A stretch of 22,638 nucleotides of DNA from a virus. Within the stretch, counting starts at the first letter, position 1. Each line of letters opens with the position of its first letter. The stretch is from IMG/VR virus record IMGVR_UViG_3300025644_000176, positions 1 to 22,638 of that record; one strand, written 5' to 3'. The position numbers were made by a program, and so were the translations under genes. Positions 1-5,919 of this stretch are shown here, one piece after another. The notes beneath the pieces were generated by a model, which was given only the letters and a program-made list of their open reading frames with translations, did not search any database and had not been told where the DNA came from.

Positions 1-304
1 CATCACTCATCCCCTTTCTCAAAGCATTAATAAATCCAAAGTGAAATAGCCAATTCCTATCATCATCACTTAGTTCCCAAGTAGATGCCTCACCTTCGAA
101 CTCATTGGGAGATAATACTTTAACATCATCTGTCTTACCCATCTCTTCAATTAAGTATTCCAAACCTTGTTTCATCAACGCGGTTTGTATATCATTATCT
201 AAGTCCATAGTTACATTCGCTGAACCATCAGGGTTATCAATAACCTCAATATTAAAAATATTATCTTCGTTAATTTCTTGTTCTATATCGATTTCACTCA
301 TCAT
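1..304 (-). CDS. Hypothetical acidic phage protein, 3' end outside window
   Basis: An open frame starts with tandem ATGs (304-302 and 301-299) and runs off the left edge after 101 codons without a stop. A Shine-Dalgarno AAGGA lies about 5 nt upstream and a complete promoter (334-362) precedes it, so the start is well supported. The visible part is strongly acidic, rich in D, E and N (it begins MMSEIDIEQEINEDN), with a helical-looking stretch around residues 40-57 (QTALMKQGLEYLIEEM). No cysteines, no membrane segment and no catalytic motif are visible. I do not recognise the family. It is the first gene of its transcript and so probably expressed early in infection (inference). Confidence 0.75.
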   Translation of the reverse strand, partial: MMSEIDIEQEINEDNIFNIEVIDNPDGSANVTMDLDNDIQTALMKQGLEYLIEEMGKTDDVKVLSPNEFEGEASTWELSDDDRNWLFHFGFINALRKGMSD

Positions 305-308
305 CTAT

Positions 309-380
309 TCCTTTTTTATTGTAATATAACTATATTATATCATACTTTTAAGCATCTGTAAAGTGCAAAACCGTATTATT
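309..380 (-). repeat. Promoter-RBS cassette, copy A (duplicate of 1037-1108)
   Basis: These 72 bp match 1037-1108 at 70 positions; the two differences, at 329-330, are AC here and GT there. They form the 2-nt centre of a perfect dyad (TAATATA, 2 nt, TATATTA; 322-337) spanning the -10 and the predicted start site. The cassette carries upstream element, -35, -10, dyad, A-rich leader and the start of the Shine-Dalgarno. Confidence 0.9.
334..362 (-). promoter_or_regulatory. Sigma70-type early promoter with extended -10
   Basis: On the minus strand TTTACA (362-357) is followed by a 17-bp spacer and TATAAT (339-334), preceded by TG to give TGATATAAT. The upstream bases TACGGTTTTGCAC recur at other promoters here. 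Predicted start is near 327, giving a leader of about 23 nt that holds the Shine-Dalgarno of the 1-304 gene. It begins just after the cytochrome gene's stop codon. Confidence 0.85.
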
Positions 381-660
381 CACCAAATAAATATAAGCCA
401 ATATCTTCTTCATACCCAGCCGCCATAGGTGCCATCGCGTTCATCGTTGAATCCACTCTAGCGCCAGTTTGAAAATCCTTCAACTGTTTAACAATAAAAG
501 CCGTATCTTTCCCAGCCAAGCTTGGATATACAGGAATTGATGAAACACCACTCACTCCATGACAACCACTACAACCAAGACTATTATACATCGCCTCACC
601 ATTAACCGCGTCGCCTGCATTAACATTTAATGCAAGAAATAACATCGCCAATTTTTTCAT
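376..660 (-). CDS. Class I c-type cytochrome (c4/c553-like), exported
   Basis: A 94-aa monohaem cytochrome c, an electron carrier that would act in the host periplasm. A short signal peptide (residues 1-15: KK, then a hydrophobic run, then VNA before Gly16) precedes a haem-binding CSGCH at 30-34. A YPSLAG block (45-50) and QLKDFQTGAR (59-68), typical of the c4/c5-type fold, follow. Met73, Met76 or Met79 (MNAMAPM) can serve as the axial haem ligand. It is short, ending in GLYLFGE where free cytochromes usually have a longer last helix. A strong Shine-Dalgarno AAGGAG lies 8 nt before ATG. It has no promoter of its own and follows two small unknown genes. Electron-transfer carriers of this kind are rare in phages; the natural reading is an auxiliary metabolic gene supporting host respiration (inference). 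Maturation would need the host Ccm/Ccs system. Confidence 0.9.
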   Translation of the reverse strand: MKKLAMLFLALNVNAGDAVNGEAMYNSLGCSGCHGVSGVSSIPVYPSLAGKDTAFIVKQLKDFQTGARVDSTMNAMAPMAAGYEEDIGLYLFGE

Positions 661-678
661 ATCTTTTTCTCCTTTTTT

Positions 679-873
679 TTAAATTGTTTTACCTTTCATT
701 AAAAACCACTCATCTTTAATTAGAGATAGGACGTGATCTGAAAATTCAAATAATATTTCATCATCATCATTATCCACATCCACAGCACCTATAATATCAT
801 GTCTAATGAAGAAGATATGCTCATCTCTTTTTATTTTATGATAAAGATAATCTCCCACCTTAGTTAGACTCAT
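679..873 (-). CDS. Hypothetical 64-aa phage protein
   Basis: The start is set at ATG 873 (MSLTKVGDYLYHK) because AAAGGAG lies 5 nt upstream; the frame opens 7 codons earlier but without a ribosome-binding site. The product is small and acidic, with a VDVDNDDDE stretch in the middle and a KDEWFLMKGK ending, and no recognisable catalytic motif. It overlaps the end of the 860-1030 gene by 14 bp, so translation is probably coupled. The cytochrome gene follows 18 bp downstream. The basic N-terminal half, acidic centre and lack of membrane segment suggest a small soluble early protein. Function unknown. Confidence 0.7.
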   Translation of the reverse strand: MSLTKVGDYLYHKIKRDEHIFFIRHDIIGAVDVDNDDDEILFEFSDHVLSLIKDEWFLMKGKTI

Positions 874-1030
874 TATGCTCCTTTGCATCCGCATACCCCG
901 ACAAATAGTCTTGATATTCAGGTGAGTCTTCTCTTAAAACTATGTCAGTGCCCTGACCACCATCACAATATCCGGCTATATAATATCTATTCTTTGTATT
1001 TAAAAAATTATTCTTTTCACTGTTATTCAT
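860..1030 (-). CDS. Hypothetical 56-aa phage protein
   Basis: A short ORF beginning MNNSEKNNFLNTKNRYY and ending AKEHNESN. Its start is very well supported: AAGGA sits 6 nt before ATG 1030 and a full promoter cassette (1037-1108) lies directly upstream. Its 3' end carries the Shine-Dalgarno and start codon of the next gene (679-873), the overlap style seen throughout the window. The middle contains YIAGYCDGGQGTD, with one cysteine. I see no known motif. Likely a small early protein of unknown role. Confidence 0.75.
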   Translation of the reverse strand: MNNSEKNNFLNTKNRYYIAGYCDGGQGTDIVLREDSPEYQDYLSGYADAKEHNESN

Positions 1031-1036
1031 AGTATA

Positions 1037-1108
1037 TCCTTTTTTATTGTAATATAGTTATATTATATCATACTTTTAAGCATCTGTAAAGTGCAAAACC
1101 GTATTATT
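1037..1108 (-). repeat. Promoter-RBS cassette, copy B (duplicate of 309-380)
   Basis: This copy matches 309-380 except at 1057-1058 (GT instead of AC), the centre of the dyad at 1050-1065. Its distal half is read in frame as the last codons of the methyltransferase gene, so the cassette doubles as coding sequence. Confidence 0.9.
1062..1090 (-). promoter_or_regulatory. Sigma70-type early promoter with extended -10
   Basis: TTTACA (1090-1085), 17-bp spacer, TGA-TATAAT (TATAAT at 1067-1062). It reads into the 860-1030, 679-873 and cytochrome genes. It lies partly inside the 3' end of the methyltransferase gene, whose stop codon (1078-1076) falls within the spacer. Confidence 0.85.
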
Positions 1109-1903
1109 TTCAATCTTTCTCCAAAATGCGGGTCTACCGTTCCAACACTTGGTTGCAATTTTTTCATATCCCCATTTTTTCATAGTCTTATTAAATAATC
1201 TATTCATCTGTGGTTTAGTATATGTAACCCCACCATGATAATATTCGTTGAAGTGGCCAATCGCGTCCTGTGTAAAAGCATTGGCTAATAACAAATATCT
1301 TGGATTGGTGTTTATTAAAATATCCTCTAAATGTTCTATGGGGTGATCCCAATGTTCAAAGTATTCTGATGCGAAGATTAGATCTACACTCCCTAAACTA
1401 GAATGGTCGGGTAGCATTGTAAATCCATATTGATTGCCTAAATCTTCTGCCATGGTATATTGATGACTTCCCACTACATTAGTTCCATATACAGTAGCGT
1501 TGGGAAATATATCTCGTTTAAGTACTGATGTAGTATAGCCCACGCCATTGCCTAAATCCACGACTGTATTAACACCCACCATTTGAGATACTACACCTAA
1601 TCTGACAATATCTTTTAAATATTGTCTAGAGTACTTAGTCCAACATAGCCAAGTTTCACAGAAATAATATGGACTTTCATATACGGAATAGTCAGGTACC
1701 CCAGAAGATAATGAATTGTACCATTGGCCCATTAGATTATCCATTTCAACCATTTCTGATTTATCGGAATCTGGTTTATTATGATTTCTTATGGCCGCCC
1801 GTGTAGTGATACGAGCCTTATCAATATCAATATTCCCATGACGAGCACAAAAATCTAGATATTTATCTAAGCCTTTTTTACCAACTTCATTTATCATAAT
1901 CAT
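1076..1903 (-). CDS. Class I SAM-dependent methyltransferase-like protein
   Basis: A 275-aa protein with a Rossmann methyltransferase core: motif I VVDLGNGVGY (114-123, SAM-binding glycine loop), a second strand VYGTNV (138-143) and the motif IV region VDLIFASEYFEHWDHP (173-188). Substrate unknown: the EYFEHW block resembles small-molecule or sugar methyltransferases more than the DPPY/NPPY motif of amino-methylating DNA enzymes. A Cys/Trp-rich stretch (about 78-90) and a basic tail (CWNGRPAFWRK) may bind substrate. ATG 1903 overlaps the end of the HTH gene by 17 bp, so the two are probably co-translated; Met3 is an alternative start. The last eight codons (TVLHFTDA) are made of promoter sequence for the next transcript. 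A link to the sugar genes further downstream in the genome is possible but not shown. Confidence 0.75.
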   Translation of the reverse strand: MIMINEVGKKGLDKYLDFCARHGNIDIDKARITTRAAIRNHNKPDSDKSEMVEMDNLMGQWYNSLSSGVPDYSVYESPYYFCETWLCWTKYSRQYLKDIVRLGVVSQMVGVNTVVDLGNGVGYTTSVLKRDIFPNATVYGTNVVGSHQYTMAEDLGNQYGFTMLPDHSSLGSVDLIFASEYFEHWDHPIEHLEDILINTNPRYLLLANAFTQDAIGHFNEYYHGGVTYTKPQMNRLFNKTMKKWGYEKIATKCWNGRPAFWRKIENNTVLHFTDA

Positions 1904-2069
1904 TATCCAAGTACATCTTCTTCATGTCCTGTGCTTGTTTCATTTTGGATAATTTTTCCAGAGCGGCTTTTTCGATTGCGTAAACGCGTTGACGTGTAAT
2001 ACCCATCACATCCGCTACTTCTTGTAGTGACATCACCGGCTCAATACCTAGAGTTTTCATTTTTGACAT
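1887..2069 (-). CDS. Small HTH protein resembling sigma70 region 4
   Basis: A 60-aa protein whose centre, SLQEVADVMGITRQRVYAIE (residues 14-33), reads like sigma-factor region 4.2: a Leu-Glu-Glu-Val helix, a GITRQRV turn and recognition helix, then IEKAALEKL. Region 4.2 binds the -35 element; here it is nearly the whole protein, with no room for other sigma regions. It could be a promoter-specific activator, an anti-sigma mimic or a repressor (inference). A promoter (2102-2130) with a conserved start-site dyad sits directly upstream, and AAAGG lies about 9 nt before ATG 2069. The tail overlaps the start of the methyltransferase gene. Members of the HTH superfamily are hard to separate at this length, so DNA binding is the firm part of the call. 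Confidence 0.75.
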   Translation of the reverse strand: MSKMKTLGIEPVMSLQEVADVMGITRQRVYAIEKAALEKLSKMKQAQDMKKMYLDNDYDK

Positions 2070-2101
2070 TTATAGTACCTTTCTTATTGTAATATAGTTA
2101 T

Positions 2102-2130
2102 ATTATATCATACTTTTAATGCGTTGTACA
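2102..2130 (-). promoter_or_regulatory. Sigma70-type early promoter with extended -10 and start-site dyad
   Basis: TGTACA (2130-2125), 17-bp spacer, TGA-TATAAT (TATAAT at 2107-2102), then the dyad TAATATA-AC-TATATTA as read on the minus strand (2105-2090). It lies directly upstream of the HTH gene. The -10/dyad half is nearly identical to the cassettes at 309 and 1037, but the bases around -35 diverge. Confidence 0.8.
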
Positions 2131-2150
2131 GTGCTATATGAATTATTTTA

Positions 2151-2441
2151 TCAATGTAACATCTTTAATATTTTATTATTCGTTTTAGTGGGTGTCGCGA
2201 CACCAATCTTTTCAACAAAGGCTTGTTTAAATTGATCTAAATTAACCACAGTACCATCCTCCATCATAATGATAGAATTCCAGTTAATTATCAATTCATG
2301 TACTAGGTCGGCCTTATCCCCAACTTCACCGTCCACCGTTATTTCAAATTCAACACAGGAGTCGAAATCATTCCATTCAAAGCACATATTAATTCTATAA
2401 TTAATCGGCTTATCCATTTCTTTCACTTCTACTTCTTCCAT
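2151..2441 (-). CDS. Hypothetical 96-aa phage protein
   Basis: An acidic protein with a beta-rich centre (INYRINMCFEWNDFDSCVEFEITVDGEV) and a helical C-terminal half ending in KILKMLH; two cysteines (about residues 20 and 29). ATG 2441 overlaps the ligase stop by 13 bp, with only a weak GAGG upstream. Met9 (2417) is an alternative start. No catalytic motif or family is recognised. It is the last gene of the transcript that carries the glycosyltransferase and ligase; the next promoter follows within 60 bp. Confidence 0.65.
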   Translation of the reverse strand: MEEVEVKEMDKPINYRINMCFEWNDFDSCVEFEITVDGEVGDKADLVHELIINWNSIIMMEDGTVVNLDQFKQAFVEKIGVATPTKTNNKILKMLH

Positions 2442-3883
2442 AGATTATCCGCCTCATCTTTATCATCCCTCATCTCAACAAATACTGGTAGAAATAAACT
2501 ACCTAGATCATTACTCTTGCTTTTAATCTTGGCATTATATTGTACTGCCACAATATTACCCTTTAAACTATTTCTATTGGACCAGTATTCTTTTCGTTGT
2601 TCATCATCAAAGCCTGTACCCACGGCACATAAAGTGCCACCAGAACTATCCTTTACTATAAATGCCCCTAGCGCACCGGTGAATTTACCTTCACCTTCTT
2701 TGACATCAACGATTTCCAAATCCGCCTCTAATATCTCCTTCATCTTAACTAAATCTGGGCTTCGCTTATTCACCCAAGGAGAACTAATGTTCTTGATGAT
2801 TACACCCTCTTCACCTTTATCTAATAAAGAGTTGAATATTACCGAAGCCGCCTCATAGTCTTTTACAATGTGATTATCAATCATGGTTATGTTCGGTACA
2901 TTTTTAATGATTGAATCTAGGTGATATAATCTAGACTTAGTCAATATATCGCATCGCCCATCATTAAAGTTCTGCATTGGTATATAGTCCCAAGCCACCA
3001 TGCGAACCATTTTTCGCTCCTCATCTGAAATTGTTCCCTTCAATGCTTTATTGAGAATACCATTCCCAGTCTTCCTATCCAGTGGTGTACCATTAGAATC
3101 TACAATCAATAACTCTCCATCTATTACAAAATCATTACTTATATCAACATCAACCAATTCGGTGAATTGTGAACCTACATCGATGGGCTTACCATTGCGA
3201 GTAAATACAGATACATTATAGTCTTTGATTAGAATCATTGCCCTCATGCCATCCATCTTGGTTTGAACAAACGCTGGATAATTAATCTTAGCTAAATTCT
3301 TTTCGTTCATCGATGACGCGAGCATTACTGGAAATTCTGGTATGAAGTCTTTACCCCAGATTTTGTTCGCAGTCTTTTTAGACATACCCACCCTAAGATC
3401 CTTTTTAATAATGCGTTCAATAACTATTGCATCATCGGTTGAAATTCTAGATAAAATATCGGCGAGGTATAGTGCACCAGCACCACCAGTCAATTCTCTT
3501 GATGATAATTTTGACAATTTATTTATACCCCAATCAATATCATATAAATCACAATACTTAATTGTTTCATATTCCGGTATCTTCTTAATATGATATATAA
3601 TTCTTGGGTCCAAAGCATGTATAAGCACAGATTTCAATGATTCATTATCTTTATTTTCTTCTAGTATTGATAGCTTCTCTAATTTCTTAGGTGTCGCTTC
3701 AATCTTATTTAATATTGCCAATATATTTTTCATTTTCTCCTTAAAATCATTACAAGTATAATATAGACTATCAATATATTTAGTATGCTTTTTACACATA
3801 ATCCCTTTGGCCCCATTAACGAAATTCGACCTATGGGCACAGTTATAACATATTGGTTCTATATATTTAATGGCACAGTTCAT
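2429..3883 (-). CDS. lig: ATP-dependent DNA ligase (T4 gp30-like) with N-terminal Cys-rich extension
   Basis: Seals nicks in duplex DNA through a ligase-AMP intermediate, joining Okazaki fragments in phage replication. Motif I is KMDG with the AMP-accepting lysine at 209; motif III is FVIDGELL, motif IV EGVIIKN and motif V VKMKE. Counted from an internal ATG at Met51 (3733), that lysine is residue 159, the number known for T4 ligase, and Met51 is preceded by a strong AAGGAG. From Met51 the N-terminus (KNILAILNKIEATPKK...ENKDNESLK) resembles the start of T4 gp30. The 50 residues before it hold a Cys cluster (C3, C12, C15, C30, H33, C44) ending CNDFKEK, like small phage zinc-binding proteins. 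The gene may therefore yield a full 484-aa fusion, a 434-aa ligase, or both. It starts 8 bp after the UDP-glucose dehydrogenase stop, with no good ribosome-binding site at 3883. Confidence 0.92.
   Translation of the reverse strand: MNCAIKYIEPICYNCAHRSNFVNGAKGIMCKKHTKYIDSLYYTCNDFKEKMKNILAILNKIEATPKKLEKLSILEENKDNESLKSVLIHALDPRIIYHIKKIPEYETIKYCDLYDIDWGINKLSKLSSRELTGGAGALYLADILSRISTDDAIVIERIIKKDLRVGMSKKTANKIWGKDFIPEFPVMLASSMNEKNLAKINYPAFVQTKMDGMRAMILIKDYNVSVFTRNGKPIDVGSQFTELVDVDISNDFVIDGELLIVDSNGTPLDRKTGNGILNKALKGTISDEERKMVRMVAWDYIPMQNFNDGRCDILTKSRLYHLDSIIKNVPNITMIDNHIVKDYEAASVIFNSLLDKGEEGVIIKNISSPWVNKRSPDLVKMKEILEADLEIVDVKEGEGKFTGALGAFIVKDSSGGTLCAVGTGFDDEQRKEYWSNRNSLKGNIVAVQYNAKIKSKSNDLGSLFLPVFVEMRDDKDEADNLWKK
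3731..3742 (-). promoter_or_regulatory. Strong internal ribosome-binding site and start codon inside the ligase frame
   Basis: AAGGAG (3742-3737), then AAA and ATG (3733-3731), in frame with the ligase ORF. This site would start a protein aligned with the T4 ligase N-terminus, whereas the upstream ATG at 3883 lacks a comparable Shine-Dalgarno. AAGGAG-AAA-ATG is also used at the 29-aa gene starting at 12967. Confidence 0.7.
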
Positions 3884-3891
3884 AATCGTTT

Positions 3892-4737
3892 CTAAGCGTT
3901 GTTATTAGTGTTTTGGTGGATATTATAACTAACATTTTGTGCCTTTTCCCTATCATCCAACTCATATAGATTTCTATATTCATTATTTCTCGTGATGGTT
4001 TCCCTAATGATAGTTAAATCTGGGAATAGATTAGAGATTGCCGTGGTGTCTTTAGGGAAGCAGGCGCCCCCATATCCTTTTCTACCATCTGGGCCAGGGA
4101 CTGAAGTATGGCTTATTCCAATTCTTGGGTCTGCGGTAATGCCCTTCATAATCTCTGAATAAGAACAACCGAAAGATTCTATCGCGTCCGACCATTGATT
4201 GAAGAATAAGACTTTGGCTGCCAAGAAAGAATTCATTCCATATTTAACAAAACTTGCCTCCGGTGCAGACATATGATATTTTGGTGCAGGTATGCAGATA
4301 GTATTGTTATTATAATACTCTTCCAATAATTTAGTAACATTGGGTCTACCACCGAATACGTGATGCGTAGCATGTTCAAAGTCATGCAGAGCATTAGTCT
4401 CAGTTAAGAATTCAGGATTGTATACAAATCTCTCATAGGTATCAGATAAAGATTTAACAATATCTGGAGTCACTGTGGACTTCAAAACAATGATACCATC
4501 ATAGCCATTAATCTCTTTTATCACAGTATCGATAATGGATGAATCAATACTACCATCGCCGCTCATAGGTGTCGGCACACAGATGAAGATAACTTCTGGA
4601 TTTGAGGCCATTACATCTTTTGTGGTAGTTCCCAATAAAGGATCTGAGATCACGATACTATTATCATCTTTAGTAAAGCCATGCACCACCGCCTTACCAA
4701 CAAACCCATTACCAATTACACCAATGTTTATACACAT
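3892..4737 (-). CDS. Short UDP-glucose/GDP-mannose dehydrogenase family protein
   Basis: Predicted to oxidise a nucleotide sugar, most likely UDP-glucose to UDP-glucuronate, using two NAD+. The NAD-binding loop is GNGFVG (9-14), followed by CVPTP (53-57), VLKSTV (84-89) and NPEFLTE (107-113). Lys165 and Asn169 (ASFVKYGMN) and catalytic Cys226 in GYGGACFPKD complete the active site. At 281 aa it is much shorter than the usual roughly 390-450: the third, UDP-binding Rossmann domain is missing and only a short Asn-rich tail (NIHQNTNNNA) follows. I recall short forms of this kind in other phages. ATG 4737 overlaps the epimerase end by 10 bp, with GGAG 8 nt upstream. With the adjacent epimerase and glycosyltransferase it suggests synthesis and use of an activated sugar. 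Confidence 0.88.
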   Translation of the reverse strand: MCINIGVIGNGFVGKAVVHGFTKDDNSIVISDPLLGTTTKDVMASNPEVIFICVPTPMSGDGSIDSSIIDTVIKEINGYDGIIVLKSTVTPDIVKSLSDTYERFVYNPEFLTETNALHDFEHATHHVFGGRPNVTKLLEEYYNNNTICIPAPKYHMSAPEASFVKYGMNSFLAAKVLFFNQWSDAIESFGCSYSEIMKGITADPRIGISHTSVPGPDGRKGYGGACFPKDTTAISNLFPDLTIIRETITRNNEYRNLYELDDREKAQNVSYNIHQNTNNNA

Positions 4738-5597
4738 AAATCCAACTCCATAATATAATTCATCAAATTACCTTTCTCCACCCAACCTAGGGCCTTCGTC
4801 TTACTAGTCCTTACTTCACCCATCATTCTATTGCCAGGTCTTTCCGGTATGAATTCAATCACAGGCCTAGGCCCTTTAATTGCAATCATTTCAGCAATAG
4901 TGGCTATGGTGTATGCAGTATCAGAGCCTATACCATAGCCATCACCTTCACCCTTCTCACCCACAAGTATAATACCATTGATAATATCATCAATATATGT
5001 AAAGTTCCTCATTTGAGTTCCAGGATTTACCACACTTATCTTTTCGCCATTTCTAACCTTTTCAAGGAATAGAGCAACCACAGTAGCGTACTTACCAGTC
5101 TTAATCTCTCTACCACCGTACACATTATAGAAATAAGTAATGGCATAGTCAATTCCGAACCATTCACCATAGTTTATTACAAGATCCGTATTGGAAGCTT
5201 TAGACCAAGCGTATGGACTCTGATCCCTGCCAGTATTATCATCGGCAAATTTAGTACTCGACCCCGAATAGATTAATCTTGCACCATATTTTCTAACAAA
5301 CTCCAATACAGCGAATGTGCCCTTTTTATTATACTCCAATACTAATTCTACATCTTCAAAGCTTTGTTCCACCCTAGAATATTCACCTAGGTGATAGATA
5401 ATCTCTATATCGGGGTCAATTAATGTTTCAATATCCTTGGTTGAACCAGTAACATATCTCACCCCCGATATGTGATTAAAGATTGAGCCGGTGAAGTAAT
5501 TATCCAGCGAAGTAACTTCATGACCTTCACCCACCAATCTTTCACATAGGTGTGAACCAATAAAACCTGCACCACCCGTCACCAATATTTTAATCAT
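4728..5597 (-). CDS. NAD-dependent sugar-nucleotide epimerase/dehydratase (extended SDR)
   Basis: A 289-aa extended short-chain dehydrogenase. It has the NAD-binding GGAGFIGSH at 8-16, D32N33 after strand 2, the catalytic triad Ser113/114 (YSGSS), Tyr129 and Lys133 (SPYAWSK), and the RNFTYIDD block common to UDP-sugar enzymes. The reaction could be 4-epimerisation, 4,6-dehydration or UDP-glucuronate decarboxylation; the sequence alone does not decide. The neighbouring UDP-glucose dehydrogenase makes a UDP-glucuronate-derived sugar attractive (inference). The start at 5597 (MIKILVTGG) is chosen because the SDR fold begins there; the frame is open for 19 more codons upstream, but those lie inside the preceding gene. 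AGGAG lies about 12 nt upstream and the start overlaps that gene by 8 bp. Confidence 0.9.
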   Translation of the reverse strand: MIKILVTGGAGFIGSHLCERLVGEGHEVTSLDNYFTGSIFNHISGVRYVTGSTKDIETLIDPDIEIIYHLGEYSRVEQSFEDVELVLEYNKKGTFAVLEFVRKYGARLIYSGSSTKFADDNTGRDQSPYAWSKASNTDLVINYGEWFGIDYAITYFYNVYGGREIKTGKYATVVALFLEKVRNGEKISVVNPGTQMRNFTYIDDIINGIILVGEKGEGDGYGIGSDTAYTIATIAEMIAIKGPRPVIEFIPERPGNRMMGEVRTSKTKALGWVEKGNLMNYIMELDLCV

Positions 5598-5919
5598 ATC
5601 TACCCGTAGCTCCTGTTGCGTCTTCAGCCTTGGCCGCGTCTTCACCATCTTCATCCATCCATCTCAATAAAGAGTTTCTATTTCTATCTAATACTGGGTA
5701 CCAAATACTTTTAGTCTTGTTGGTGATCTGAGGTTGACCAATAAGGTCTGCAAAATCTCTAATGTCTTTATCATTACGGAAACGAATTTTAAGCACCAAG
5801 GGAGCTTCGTTATCCTCTTGTATAAATTCCGGCATATCGTCCCAACCGAACGGTGTTTGTTCTTCCTCTCTACCCGTCATTACGAGTAAATTCTGTGGCT
5901 TATCATTTTTCTTAGGCAT
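5590..5919 (-). CDS. Hypothetical 109-aa protein beside the glycosyltransferase
   Basis: A 109-aa soluble protein. The core (about 25-88) contains TPFGWDDMPEF (22-32) and a beta-alpha unit (PLVLKIRFRNDKDIRDFADLIG), then KTKSIWYP and SLLRWMDEDG. The tail is low-complexity, rich in Ala, Asp and Gly. I believe I have seen this TPFGWDDMPEF...KTKSIWYP pattern in other phage proteins of unknown function, but cannot confirm it here. ATG 5919 overlaps the glycosyltransferase stop by 8 bp and has AAGGAAG 6 nt upstream, so tight coupling to that gene suggests a role in the same process. No catalytic residues can be named. Confidence 0.75.
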   Translation of the reverse strand: MPKKNDKPQNLLVMTGREEEQTPFGWDDMPEFIQEDNEAPLVLKIRFRNDKDIRDFADLIGQPQITNKTKSIWYPVLDRNRNSLLRWMDEDGEDAAKAEDATGATGRYD

